Positions 13,166 to 24,751 of a DNA stretch of 64,000 bases are shown piece by piece. Below the pieces are notes generated by a model. It saw only the letters and a list, made by a program, of their open reading frames with translations, did no database searches and was not told where the DNA came from. This stretch comes from Symsagittifera roscoffensis (lineage: Eukaryota > Xenacoelomorpha > Acoela > Convolutidae). The stretch covers positions 990,948 to 1,054,947 of the forward strand of contig NC_087069.1 in NCBI RefSeq assembly GCF_963678635.1. The letters are read 5' to 3'. The position numbers and the translations under genes are program-made. Positions within the stretch are counted from its first letter, which is position 1; every line of letters starts with the position of its first letter.

Positions 13166-13503
13166 CAGGGGCTGATCTAGGATTTTCTCGCGGATTTTCA
13201 AAAATTTTCAAAAAATTTGTCAAACTTCTTGTAGGTCGTCCAAATTGATTTTCTGAGCTCTCCCAATGCACCAAAATGACCCTATTTTGGCCAAATATTC
13301 TGCACCTCAGGCAATTTTTTTTAAAAAGGCGTTTTTAGGCCAAAATTTTGACCAAAAATTGGGTTTTTTTGGCGCTCGCTCTCCCCTCAAAATTAGTATA
13401 TATTGTTGGCCCCCTAGCGACTTTAAAAAACATTTTAGTGTCCATCAGCCAAAAATGGATATCTCAAAATTGTACAAAGGGGGGAGCTTTTGGGTACATG
13501 ACT
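13166..13503 (+). mobile_element. hAT-type MITE copy, 3' end missing
   Basis: It begins CAGGGGCTGATCTAGG and follows the complete copy at 51.7-52.1 kb through the CTGAGCTCTCCCAA, TTTTGGCCAAA and CCCCTCAAAATTAGT blocks to CAAAGGGGGGAG. The right terminal repeat is absent. It lies in the intron between the exons at 12772 and 13972. Confidence 0.75.
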
Positions 13504-13971
13504 TCTCAAAAACAAGACTTATAATCGAGAGGTTAGATGTTAAAGTTCGGTAGGTTGGCGTAGTTTCTTGTGGATACTTTTGCTGCATAGTATTGGCATT
13601 TTAAAAGCAACTGTAGCTGCTTCACTGATTGCTTGTTTTAGACTTTTTAGTCGCAAAACAAGCAATTTCGATCAAGAAAATAACTCTTCTTTTCGCTAAT
13701 TTTCAGAAAGTCAAACGACTATGCTTGGACAAGGCTGGTTTTAAGTTTTATAGATGCCATGCGAATTGAATCGTTTATTTTTGATAATTTACAGGCTAAT
13801 ATAACTAAAAAGTTTTTTATTGTAGTTCAAAGGTCCACTGTTGAATTATTTGCCGCAGTTCATATATTCGACTTCAAGAATATTGCGTAACAATCTGAAA
13901 ACTTCTCAAGGATCTAGTATAAAAAAATTTTATCGTCATTTTTATTAGTTTGTTTCAATAATTTTAATCAG

Positions 13972-14259
13972 GCAAACAGGAAATCTGCACCTAGTTTCCT
14001 ACATCTGCTGGGAAAATCCGGAGAAGTCCCCCCTCTCCTCCAACACTTCTCAGCAGATCGCCCCCCACCACCACACCCACTTAGTCTACTATGAGCCACA
14101 GAGCAAAGCCAGCTCAAGCCACGTGCCCCCTTCTTCCTATGAGGGGCACTCCAGACATGGGGAAGGGGGTGGGGGTGGAGGTCATAACAACCGGGGTAGT
14201 CATTACAAGTACACACGGGCGGCCACTCAGCCCGTCTTTGGGCCCAAATACACAATGAG
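13972..14259 (+). CDS. Exon 3 of unrecognised Ser/Pro-rich protein gene
   Basis: It lies between the acceptor ATCAG at 13967-13971 and the donor GTAACA at 14260. Its first base completes the Trp codon left open by the previous exon, and the following 95 codons have no stop. It leaves in phase 2. The protein part is rich in His, Ser and Tyr, with a run of six glycines near the middle and a basic, aromatic end (HYKYTR). The opposite strand also has a long open frame, but only the plus-strand frame fits both splice sites. Confidence 0.7.
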
Positions 14260-14689
14260 GTAACATTAGAGATCAATTAAATACGCGTCAGTTAGAGTTC
14301 AAGTCATTCTAGTTTAAACAGCTGCGTTTTTTTAAAGTTAAAAATCCTTTCTAATTTATACTACTCGTTTCAGAGCGAAGCCTTGAAAATTTTGTGTTTC
14401 CTTTAACGGATTCGAAGTACTTTTTGATATGAAAACCGTATTTTTGTTTGAAAAAGGGAAAAAATTAATTCTCTCCTAGAAATGTCCAAAACAATTAATC
14501 AAATTTGATTCTAATGCAGCCTTTTTTCACGGACTGAGGTCAATCGGTGCTCAATATCATCCCTTTTCGGATTTTACCGAACTTCGTTTGATTTTACGGG
14601 AAAACGCTCGCCTTTGATTCTTTTGAAATTGTTCATTTTTATTTAAGTTTTTATCGAAAACTCGCGTTTTTATTATTCCTCTCCTGATG

Positions 14690-15740
14690 CAACCCTCTGT
14701 CGTTCATGGTTTGACCTCGTTCGACCAATGATTTGACCTTCTTTGACCCTTGATATGAAAACCTTCGACCCATGCTTCGTCACCTTTAGAACTCCCGTAC
14801 CCACTAAATTTTCTAAAACAGCTCTGAATTTTATTCTATTTCAGATTTAAATTTCAGATCTGAAACAAATTGTGAAATGTTTAAAAAATGCTTGGATACT
14901 TTAAGTTTTGGTTATTTCAGGTCTAATTTCAGATCTAAAATTAACCTATTCTGAAAAAATCTATTTCAGATCTGAAACTGGGTTTTTCTTGGTTAATTCA
15001 GATCTGAAAACAAACTGATTAAAATACAACTTTTCCTATTTTGTTTGTATTTGATAGCTTCTGCTAACTACGAGCAAGTATTCAGCAAAATCTCAAGTTT
15101 GAGATTGCCAAAAATGCCTCCTCAAGCATGAGATAGGCATTGGAAACGCATCATTAGTGCATGAAAATCAAAATTTTGACAGTTGTTCACCTTTTTAACA
15201 CCGTTTGAAAAAAAAATGATTTTGAGCTTATTCCGAATATTTTTTACCACTAGTTACTCTAACATAATCCTGAATTTTTTCTCGAAATGCATGATTTATA
15301 ATTTAATAAAGGATTGCTTAGATCTGATTTCAGATCTGAAAAAAAATTTTCAAGGTTATTTCAGATCCAAATTTCAAATCTGAAGTTTGTAAAATTTTAT
15401 CAAGATCTAAAATAAAGATGTTCAAATCTGAGAATCAATTTATCTAAGAAATAAAGCGTTCAAGATCTTGCACAGAAAATACTCTGGGTACGGGCTATGA
15501 TTCAACCTTTTTCGACCCATGACTTGAGCTCGAGCCTTGATTTGAACCTCGTCAACTCATGGTTCGACCCTGATCGACCCATGATTCGTCACTGTTTGAC
15601 CAATGACTTAACCCTGTTTGAATCTATCGACCCTGATCGACCCATGATTTGTCTTTGTTTGGACAATGATTTAGCTCTGTTTGAATCTATCGACCTGGTT
15701 CGACCCATGATTCGACTTGGTTTGACTTAAGCCATCATTT
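14690..15740. repeat. Nested simple repeats: CGACCCATGATT around TTTCAGATCTGAAA
   Basis: Copies of (T)CGACCCATGATTTGACC and variants occur at about 14700-14790 and again at 15495-15735, flanking a central zone (14820-15440) with at least five copies of the palindrome TTTCAGATCTGAAA or close variants. The outer repeats resemble the GACC/TCGA words at 50.7-50.9 kb. No gene is seen here. Confidence 0.75.
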
Positions 15741-16079
15741 GACCGTCTTAAATTTGAATCAAGAGTTCAAGCACCTCTGTCTGAAATGGTATGGTCGCTC
15801 AGCTTGTTTTAAAAGCCGCGTTAAAAAAAAACTTAAAAAAAAACGCGCAAACCTTGTTACGCTTGCAATGATCAAGCGTTATCAAATCGAAACAACATTT
15901 GTTCATTTTGTTGAAAGAATTTTGTTTTCAACTCAACGCTTGTCTACCTGGTTTATTTCGTTGATACCCGTAGTTTATGATTTGAAATAATTTATATTTA
16001 ATCTAATTTGTAGTCAAAAATTTTTTTCTAAGTGTTTAAATAAAGAATGTATTTTCTTTAAATTCTTTAATTCTCATCT

Positions 16080-16385
16080 TAATTCTGATCAGAAATTAGC
16101 TAGCTCCACGCTATTTCTAGATAGAAAATTTCTCATGGTTGGGCTCGAACCCCTGACTTTTAATTTTCTAGGCAGTTGGGCTAACCACTATGCTACATGC
16201 CTTGAAGAAGATTGATAGTTTTAGCAGAATATAAGTGCTAGCAGTTATAACAAGTGTTAGTTTGCATCGTATTGCTGCTGTTATTGTGTAAACTCGAATC
16301 TTGTTTATCTCGTTGCGGTTAAGCAGTGAACAGATTTAATTTATTTTTTCCAGAAACTGGAATACACTTTTTCTGCTTAGAAAAT
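16080..16385 (-). repeat. tRNA-like (SINE-type) dispersed repeat, copy 1
   Basis: On the minus strand the stretch at about 16205-16130 contains TAGCATAGTGGT, an 11 of 12 match to the RNA polymerase III A box, and GGTTCGAGCCC, a B box, 44 nt apart as in a tRNA. Acceptor and T stems pair only partly, so it is a tRNA-derived relic rather than a working tRNA. The flanking 300 bp, including a GTTTATCTCGTTG block and TTATTTTTTCCAGAAA, recur at 25.6-25.9 kb, showing a dispersed repeat. Confidence 0.6.
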
Positions 16386-17113
16386 ACGAGAAAATTAGGC
16401 TTGATAATCTATAAAAAAATTTTATTTAGAAAAATTGCCTCCGTTGGGTACGGGTATGCCGCTTGATAAATTTTTCTGATTGCCTATTGAACACTGGCGA
16501 TTGTATCTTTCGACATGATTTTCTGAAAGCGAACATCAAAAAGCGTTATTCCTGTAATTTGTAAGCTTACCAATCTTTATTTTGTCTGATCTCTTTTTTT
16601 CAAATACAAATTTTAATTGGCTGAAATGGTTTTGGCTCAACAGAATTGTTATTTTAGTTTGTAAATTGGCTGGCCATGCTTATTTTGAGCCATCCAAAAG
16701 TGGAAAATACTATTCAATGATTTTTTGTGTTTCAAGAGGGGTTGTAAAATCTTTTTCAAAACTTCATAGCTCAAAATTTTTTTATGACAACAAACTTGAT
16801 CTCGCTTCATCTGGCGTTTACCCAAGCATTGGGCAACTCGATAGATTCTTCTGAATGCTTATTTGACTATGGTGATTCAGTGCCTTAGTTTTTTGTCAAG
16901 TTTTCATGTGTATGAAAATTTCGTAGTTTCTGTGTTATAGTTCGCTATAAAAAACCAAATAATTTACTTAGTTGATCAGTCTAGTTAATTATATATTTCA
17001 TCGAGCGGAACTCATCGTCAACATTAAGTCATTTGTTAGATACACACAGGTTTCACTAATTTCGAGGAGTTATTTTCGGTTTGTGTATTTGTATATTTTT
17101 GTTAACATTCTAG

Positions 17114-17209
17114 TAAGCACACCACCATCATCTCCCCCTTCGAGGGAACAGGAGGGGTGGCGAAAAAGTTGGCAAGAGGGGAGTACATACCAACTAAGGC
17201 CGCCATCGG
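17114..17209 (+). CDS. Exon 4 of unrecognised Ser/Pro-rich protein gene
   Basis: A small exon between the acceptor TTCTAG at 17108-17113 and the donor GTAAAG at 17210. It enters and leaves in phase 2, and its first base turns the AG from the exon before into a Ser codon. It encodes about 32 residues with the segment KKLARGEYIPTKAAI. The hydrophilic mix suggests a linker. The short length makes it the least certain of the internal exons, but frame, sites and GC content agree. Confidence 0.55.
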
Positions 17210-17363
17210 GTAAAGATTTAAAAACTCGTGTTGTATCATCACATATTTGACCTGATTGTAGCCATCATTCGATAATAAAAATAAATAAGTATACTATTTG
17301 TCCAAGCCAGCAGCATGAAAATCATTTGGCTCATTTTCATTACCAGTGTTTTTTCTATTGAGT

Positions 17364-17731
17364 AGGGGCGGATCTAGAATTTTTTCACAGGGGGGAGGGG
17401 ATGGGGACGAAAGTCGACTAAATAGGTTTTCCACCAAGCACTCCCAGAACACTATAAAGGACTCTCTTTTGATCTTTTGATAAAATATTCAGCACTGCAT
17501 GCAATTTTATGGAAAAATTGGTCAAAAGTGCCGTTTTTGGGAACTTTTCTGAAGTTTATGACCGGAAATTGTGTTGCGCGCTCCCCTTCAAAATTTTAAA
17601 AATTTCAAGGTTGGTTTGCCAAAAGTGGATGTCATAAAAATATAAAAAGAGAGTCTTTAGATTGGTGTGTGGATCGAAACCCTGAGAGGGGGCCGTCTGC
17701 GAACCCCCTAGCTTCCTATAACCGTCCCTAG
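17364..17731 (+). mobile_element. hAT-type MITE copy
   Basis: It runs from TAGGGGCGGATCTAG to CCGTCCCTAG and carries the CCCCTTCAAAATT and AAGTGGATGTCATAAA blocks of the family. Both ends are worn and no target duplication could be read. A second copy follows 16 bp further on. Confidence 0.7.
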
Positions 17732-17747
17732 CTAGTTTCTCCTTCTT

Positions 17748-18138
17748 GAGGGGCGGGGGCGGATTTCCGAAAAAAAAAGTCGTTTTTTTTTAGGTTGACT
17801 GAATTGATTTTCTGAGGTATTCCAAACCACTATAAAGACCCTATTTTGACCACCTTTTCTGCTGCGCCTCAGGCAAGTTTTTGAAAAAAATCAAAGAAGG
17901 CGTTTTTAGGAACCTTTTTGGAAAATTTGTACTAAAAAAACGCGTTTTTTCTGCGCGCTCTTCCCCTCAAAATTAGCATAGACTGGCGCCTAAGGCGCCC
18001 TTTAGAAAAACTTTAAGATCAGTCAGTCGAGAAATGGATATCTCAAAGTAGTAAAAAGGGGTGACCCTTTGGGTCGGCAGGGGTTCGAACCCCTGAAGCG
18101 GAGGAACAACCCACCCCCCCCCCCCCTAAATCCGCTGG
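17748..18138 (+). mobile_element. hAT-type MITE copy next to the satellite
   Basis: It starts GGGGGCGGATTTCC and ends CCCCCTAAATCCGCTGG after the family blocks CCCCTCAAAATTAG, AAATGGATATCTCAAA and GGGGTTCGAACCCC. Its right half plus roughly 200 bp of right flank form the repeating unit of the array that follows, so it is the probable founder. Confidence 0.75.
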
Positions 18139-21100
18139 CGATTAAGACTATTATCCCAGAATGCTCCTTTTGATGTCGGATACCAAGTTTTCACTTATCT
18201 TCATGCTAAATTGCGTTCAAAAACTAGCCTAGAAAAACAGTAGACGCTCTTCTAGCTAGGTAACATGCATTAACTATACAATCAATCTATGAGACTATGA
18301 GTGAGAGTGTATGTGTATAAGTGTATATGAGGATATCTGGCGCTCCCCCTGCCCCCATTTCAAAATAGCCAAAAAGGGATATCTCAAAATACTACAAAAG
18401 AGGACGCTATGGGTCGGCAGGGGGTCGAATCCCTGAGGCAGAGGAAGCGTCCCCCCCCCCCAAATCCACTGGCGATTAAAACTGTTATCCTAGAATGCTC
18501 ATTTTGATACCAATTTTTCACATATTTCAACGCTAAATTGCGTTCAAAAACTAGCCTACAAAAAACAGTAGACGCTCTTCTAGCTAGGTAACATGCATTA
18601 ACTATACAATCAATCTATGAGACTATGAGTGAGAGTGTATGTGTGTAAGTGTATATGAGGATACCTGGCGCTCCCCCTGCCCCCATTTCAAAATAGCCAA
18701 AAAGGGATATCTCAAAATAATACAAAGGAGGACCCTATGGGTCGGCAGGGGGTCGAACCCCTGAGGCAGAAGAGGCGTCCGCCCCCGCCCCCCCCCCCCC
18801 TAAATCCACTGGCGATTAAAACTGTTATCCTAGAATGCTCATTTTGATTCCAATTTTTCACATATTTCAACGCTAAATTGCGTTCAAAAACTAGCCTACA
18901 AAAAACAGTAGACGCTCTTCTAGCTAGGTAACATGCATTAACTATACAATCAATCTATGAGACTATGAGTGAGAGTTATATGTGTAAGTGTATATGTGGA
19001 TACCTGGCCCTCCCCCTGCCCCCATTTCAAAATAGCCAAAAAGGGATATCTCAAAATACTACAAAGGAGGACCCTATGGGTCGGCAGGGGGTCGAATCCC
19101 TGAGGCAGAGGAGGCGTCCGCCCCCACCCCCCCCTAAATCCACTGGCGATTAAAACTGTTATCCTAGAATGCTCATTTTGATTCCAATTTTTAACATATT
19201 TCAACGCTAAATTGCGTTCAAAAACTAGCCTACAAAAAACAGTAGACGCTCTTCTAGCTAGGTAACATGCATTAACTATACAATCAATCTATGAGACTAT
19301 GAGTGAGAGTGTATGTGTGTAAGTGTATATGAGGATACCTGGCGCTCCCCCTGCCCCCATTTCAAAATAGCCAAAAAGGGATATCTCAAAATACTACAAA
19401 GGAGGACCCTATGGGTCGGCAGGGGGTCGAATCCCTGAGGCAGAGGAGGCGTCTGCCCCCGCCCCCCCCCCCTAAATCCACTGGCGATTAAAACTGTTAT
19501 CCTAGAATGCTCATTTTGATTCCAATTTTTCACATATTTCAACGCTAAATTGCGTTCAAAAACTAGCCTAGAAAAACAGTAGACGCTCTTCTAGCTAGGT
19601 AACATGCATTAACTATACTATCAATCTATGAGACTATGAGTGAGAGTTATATGTGTAAGTGTATATGTGGATACCTGGCCCTCCCCCTGCCCCCATTTCA
19701 AAATAGCCAAAAAGGGATATCCCAAAATACTACAAAGGAGGACCCTATGGGTCGGCAGGGGGTCGAATCCCTGAGGCAGAGGAAACGTCCGCCCCCGCCC
19801 CCCCCCCCCCTAAATCCACTGGCGATTAAAACTGTTATCCTAGAATGCTCATTTTGATTCCAATTTTTCACATATTTCAACGCTAAATTGCGTTCAAAAA
19901 CTAGCCTAGAAAAACAGTAGACGCTCTTCTAGCTAGGTAACATGCATTAACTATACTATCAATCTATGAGACTATGAGTGAGAGTTATATGTGTAAGTGT
20001 ATATGTGGATACCTGGCCCTCCCCCTGCCCCCATTTCAAAATAGCCAAAAAGGGATATCTCAAAATACTACAAAGGAGGACCCTATGGGTCGGCAGGGGG
20101 TCGAATCCCTGAGGCAGAGGAGGCGTCCGCCCCCGCCCCCCCCCCCCCCCCTAAATCCACTGGCGATTAAAACTGTTATCCTAGAATGCTCATTTTGATT
20201 CCAATTTTTCACATATTTCAACGCTAAATTGCGTTCAAAAACTGGCCTACAAAAAACAGTAGACGCTCTTCTAGCTAGGTAACATGCATTAACTATACAA
20301 TCAATCTATGAGATAATGAGTGAGAGTGTATGTGTGTAAGTGTATATGAGGATACCTGGCGCTCCCCCTGCCCCCATTTCAAAATAGCCAAAAAGGGATA
20401 TCTCAAAATACTACAAAGGAGGACCCTATGGGTCGGCAGGGGGTCGAATCCCTGAGGCAGAGGAGGCGTCCGCCCCCGCCCCCCCCCCCCCTAAATCCAC
20501 TGGCGATTAAAACTGTTATCCTAGAATGCTCATTTTGATTCCAATTTTTCACATATTTCAACGCTAAATTGCGTTCAAAAACTAGCCTAGAAAAACAGTA
20601 GACGCTCTTCTAGCTAGGTAACATGCATTAACTATACTATCAATCTATGAGACTATGAGTGAGAGTTATATGTGTAAGTGTATATGTGGATACCTGGCCC
20701 TCCCCCTGCCCCCATTTCAAAATAGCCAAAAAGGGATATCTCAAAATACTACAAAGGAGGACCCTATGGGTCGGCAGGGGGTCGAATCCCTGAGGCAGAG
20801 GAGGCGTCCGCCCCCCCCCCCCCCCCCTAAATCCACTGGCGATTAAAACTGTTATCCTAGAATGCTCATTTTGATTCCAATTTTTCACATATTTCAACGC
20901 TAAATTGCGTTCAAAAACTAGCCTAGAAAAACAGAAGACGCTCTTCTAGCTAGGTAACATGCATTAACTATACTATCAATCTATGAGACTATGAGTGGGA
21001 GCGTATATGTGTAAGTGTATATGTGGATACCTGGCGCTCCCCCTGCCCCCATTTCAAAATAGCCAAAAAGGGATATCTCAAAATACTACAAAGGGTGACC

Positions 21101-21182
21101 CTTTGGTTCGGCAGGGTGTCCAATGCCTGGAAAGGAGGGCGTCCCCTCTAAACCCCCCCTTCCCGCCCCTCTGTAAATCCGC
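18139..21182 (+). repeat. Satellite of about nine ~337-bp units derived from a hAT MITE
   Basis: The word GACGCTCTTCTAGC occurs at 18243, 18571, 18911, 19245, 19582, 19920, 20262, 20601 and 20937, giving periods of 328-342 bp. Each unit has a flank-derived part (GATTAAAACTGTTATCC through TAACATGCATTAAC) and a MITE-derived part (CTCCCCCTGCCCCCATT through a B-box-like GGGTCGAATCCCTGAGG to a C run and TAAATCCACTGG). Length differences come largely from the C run. Units fall into two main variants told apart by GTGTATGTGTGTAAG against GTTATATGTGTAAG. The open frames of 60-85 codons inside the units are repeat artefacts. It lies in the intron between the exons at 17114 and 22377. Confidence 0.92.
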
Positions 21183-21189
21183 TACTGGG

Positions 21190-22376
21190 TGTTGCTGAGC
21201 AAACTGTAACTTCGAACTATTTTGAACTATAAAAGGCAGTGACTTAAGATTGTAACTGCAAAAAAATTTTACACTATAGTTGCACCTACTACAAGGACAC
21301 AGTGCGTTCCGGCGGGTTTGGAGAAGGTTTTTGTTTTTGCTTAGCTATTCAAATCAGTGCATAAAATGGCCATGGCTGACCTTGATTGACAGGTTTTTGT
21401 CTATCAAAATCATGTTTTGCCTAAATTGGGAACTTGACCTTACGCTTAAAATTGGCGTTGATTAAAAAAATCTGATCAAAAAAAATGTCCATGCAATTTA
21501 TTGCCTTTTTGAGCCAATCAAAGGCCAATATTTTTGAAAACTTCAAATTTGTTTGCAGAAAACTGAACCCGAAGTCCAATTTAACACTCATCAATAAATA
21601 TCAATTATAATAGTTGAGTCCCACGAAAAACAAGTTTGAAAATTGGGCTCTGCAATTTGTGCTAAAATTTCCACAAACACAATTAAGCAAATGCGAACAA
21701 TGCTTTCGAAGACTTTCAGGCCTTGAATTGTTTCCTCAGGGACCCACCTACATTTTAGAGACCCAACTATCCTTTTTAGAACCAGTTTTAAATAGATAGT
21801 TAGTAAGTATTTAAGAAGGCCATGCTACCCTATCTAACCTGGCAAAATCCAATGATAGTCTCTCTTGATTGTAGTACATAGTCAGGGATGTACTTTTAAT
21901 AATTGCCTTACCACTTTTTAGCTTTCCTTTATTATTGGCTAGTGGAAATTAAGAACCCTCAATTATCGCATAATGGTAATTACTTGAAATATTTTTTCTT
22001 CTTCTATGAAAAACAGAAGTTAGGCTAACATATGCAAGTGAAAAGGTTAAGTGAAATTCCCGGTTCAAAAAGTTCAGTCCTACCGGTTCTGTTTCTCATA
22101 TTTGCGTTTCAATCAATTGAGGGTGCATTCCTTTATATCGTACTGGAAATATTTATGAAGAATTTTTGTGCGTGTTTTGTCTTTGCGTTCATTTTTTGTC
22201 AACCCAATCCATTTCGTTCTGTTGGGTGTGATTAACTGTTGATGGTAACTTTAAAAGTTATTGTCCATTGAATTGGTCAAACTCTTGAAAAAGAAAACAA
22301 CAAGTAATAACCCAGTAACTATTACCAGTAACCAATAATCTAACTATTTGAAATATAGTTTTTTGTTTGTGTGCAG
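21190..22376. other. Intron sequence without a recognised feature
   Basis: AT-rich sequence between the satellite and the next exon. It shows no inverted repeat, RNA-like or splice-supported segment until the polypyrimidine tract before 22377. Confidence 0.4.
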
Positions 22377-22628
22377 ACATTTGCCAAATGCGAAGACGAG
22401 ATACCAAAGTGTGCCAACAGTCACTGGAGATCCACAGACACAACAACATCAACAACACTACTCGGTGGCCCCCCTCAACCACAACAACCCCAATCACAAC
22501 TCCCCCTCCTCTTACTCCTACGCCGCCTACTCAGCCCCAGCCTCTACTCAACCCCACCCCCCATTACCACCAGCAGCCACAGCAGCAGAGATTAATTACA
22601 GGACATACTCTAACAATATCTCCAAAAG
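22377..22628 (+). CDS. Exon 5 of unrecognised Ser/Pro-rich protein gene
   Basis: The acceptor TGTGCAG ends at 22376 and the donor GTTATT starts at 22629. The exon enters with one base completing a Gly codon and leaves in phase 2. It encodes about 84 residues: a basic start (HLPNAKTRYQ), a Gln/His tract, an Asn/His/Ser tract, a Ser-Tyr-Ala stretch, a Pro-rich stretch and a polar end. All three forward frames are open here because of the composition. Only the frame given fits the phase of both neighbours. The donor is weak, so the exact end could shift. Confidence 0.65.
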
Positions 22629-23420
22629 GTTATTTCCAAAGTACTGAATTGCCCGTTCGAGAACTCATTTCCTGTTCAAATTCCTAATTTGGATTTTGTA
22701 ATTGTACCCCATATAGACAAATTACTTTACAGAAAGGAACAACTCAAGGGTTAGGCATCGTATGTGCCTAAAATCGGTACTTTAGAGCAATTTTTCTTCA
22801 TTTAGCAATTATGGGGAAATAGTTAACAAGTATTATGTATTATATATTGTAATTAGACATCCCGTATCAAACCTCAGAAGATGAAAAAAAGTTTATATGA
22901 GATTTCTTTATCAATCTTGCAAAACTACAACTGAAATTGAATCAGTTAATTTCTTGTACAGGCTTACAACTTCAAAACTATTTAGGTTTCGATGATTTCA
23001 TTTAAGAGGTTAACAATCCTTTAAAGTGTCTTTGAAAAAAGATCATATATAAAATTCAATGGGGTTACCAACTGCTTTTATGATACTAAACGATGTCTCC
23101 TGAATCTCATTGTAATCTCCTTTCAATTTGACTGTTATCGAACCGACCAAAAACATTTCTTATTGTTCCGACTTTCGTAACGAAAATAACTGAATATCTG
23201 TGTTCGGGGTCGCGGTGGTTTTTTACCTTCAGACAATTTTCAACTTTTTAACTGACCATTTTTGACGGAAGTTTTCCTAATCATTCAAGGCGCATTGTTG
23301 TCCAGAGCTTGAATTTAAAAAGATACTTCACCTTTGATCAATTTTCATGAAGTTGTGGGGGTTTAAAGATGGCCATTTTTGCCAATTGAGGACAATTAAA
23401 TCGCCATATAATTCGCACTA
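22629..23420. other. Intron sequence without a recognised feature
   Basis: AT-rich, with no repeat family or reading frame that I can support, up to the Tc1-like element. Confidence 0.4.
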
Positions 23421-24751
23421 CAGTGCTGATTTAAATTATCCGGACTAAGAAAAGGTGTAAAAACTCAGAATTCTATTAATATTAACACCTAATTTACACT
23501 TTTTTTGACTTTTACGGAAAATTTTAAAACCAATTAACAAATACAGATAAAAATTAAACAAAAATCAATAATTTTAGTATTTGGTTTGATAACCATTATT
23601 TTTAAGAACTGCATTTATTCTACGAGGAATGCTCCGATATAACCGATGAATGTAGTCGTCCTGAATTGCCAAAAAAGTTTCAAAAACTTGACGAATAAGT
23701 TCTTTAACTGTTGTAGGGTGTTTTTCATGAATCTTCTGTTTCATGTAATTCCATAAAAAATCGATAATATTCAAATCTGGAGATTGTGGGGGCCAATTTT
23801 CTAAAACTTGAAAACCCTTTTCCTGGAAAAAAGTTGTCGAAAGTTTCGAGTTATGGCAACTGGCATTGTCTTGCTAGAAAATTTCGTCCAGATAAATGTT
23901 TTCCATCAAGTGCGTTTCAAGTAATTTGCAGTATTTGGCAGAATTTTTGTTTCCATCGATGTCTACAATATCTCTTTCCCCAGAAAATTTTATGTAGCCC
24001 CAAAAGATCACCCTTTTTCCTCCAAACTTTGCCGTTGGAGTAATTTATTTGGAATGATAACGCATGTTTGGGGGTCGTCTCACATAAACCTTGGCACTGG
24101 AGTATAATTCAACGATAGCTTCGTCTGAAAAAAAAAACACATTTTTCCGAAAAATGTGTGGTTTTTCTCAAAAATTTTGGCACCAATTTTTGCGTTTTTT
24201 TCTGTTGATGTCCAAAATTTTGGGTTTTTTGGCGCTGACTTGTGCTCTCAGTCCTTTCTTGACCAAAATTGATCAAATTTTGCCGGCGAATAAATATAAA
24301 GCTGGTTCAAGTTTCATTCGAAGCTCCTGAGACGTCGCAAAAGGATATTTTTTTGCTATCAAATAAATATAGTTTTCGTCTCTTTCGGTAGTTTTTTTTC
24401 GGCCGACCGACCTTTTTGGCGTTACAATAATTTCCAATTTCCAACTTACGGCATTTTTCTAAAAAATCCCAAGCGGTAGACTTAGGAACTTAGTTTTTTT
24501 CGATATTCTATGTAAACTGAAATTTTTAAGTGAAAGTTCCAAAACTTGGAATTTTTTCCGAAGCGAAAATAAGCCCGTAAAAAGGTAGCAAGATTTTTGT
24601 TTAGTTTTTCAAAATTCTATATATTGTTGAATGTAGCAGGAATCTGTAAAAATTATTAAGTTTGAATAATGACAGTTTTTTTAAAGAAATATTAACGCCC
24701 TGGTCAGTTTTATTTTCACACCTTTAGTCCGGATAATTTAAATCAGCACTG
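23421..24751 (-). mobile_element. Tc1/mariner-like transposon, decayed, 1331 bp
   Basis: The terminal inverted repeats start CAGTGCTGATTTAAAT and are flanked by TA (23419-23420 and 24752-24753). The similarity between ends runs for at least 30 bp through ATCCGGACTAA and GGTGT. The transposase remnant is on the minus strand. In one frame it shows a DEA-type first block, then QDNASCH, then PQSPDLNIIDFLWNYMK, and ends at 23574 with PRRINAVLKNNGYQTKY. At least one stop precedes QDNASCH. The third acidic residue is Asp rather than the Glu usual in Tc1, and I count 35 residues between it and the second Asp. It sits in an intron of the 12-29 kb gene. Confidence 0.88.
23574..24330 (-). pseudogene. 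Tc1-like transposase remnant
   Basis: The catalytic-domain remnant is read in pieces from about 24.3 to 23.57 kb on the minus strand, broken by stops and probably small indels. The last intact piece, 66 codons at 23774-23574, covers the third catalytic residue and the conserved C-terminal SIPRRINAV motif. The N-terminal DNA-binding half is not readable as one frame. It cannot make an active enzyme as it stands. Confidence 0.8.

Noticed and set aside
13968-14276. 102-codon minus-strand frame opposite exon 3
   Set aside because: The plus strand fits acceptor, donor and phase with both neighbours. The minus frame is its shadow.
16130-16205. Functional tRNA gene on the minus strand
   Set aside because: Promoter boxes are good, but only about four of seven acceptor pairs and two of five T-stem pairs form, and a degraded second copy exists in a shared repeat.
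18950-20897. Frames of 60-85 codons repeated along the satellite on both strands
   Set aside because: They are the same repeat unit read again and again, with poly-Pro or poly-Gly from the C run, and have no splice or start context.
17364-21182. CRISPR array
   Set aside because: Units are ~337 bp without short regularly spaced repeats and unique spacers, and the sequence is eukaryotic.
22367-22687. Two other open plus-strand frames over exon 5
   Set aside because: They arise from CAN-type repeats. Only one frame matches the phases of exons 4 and 6.
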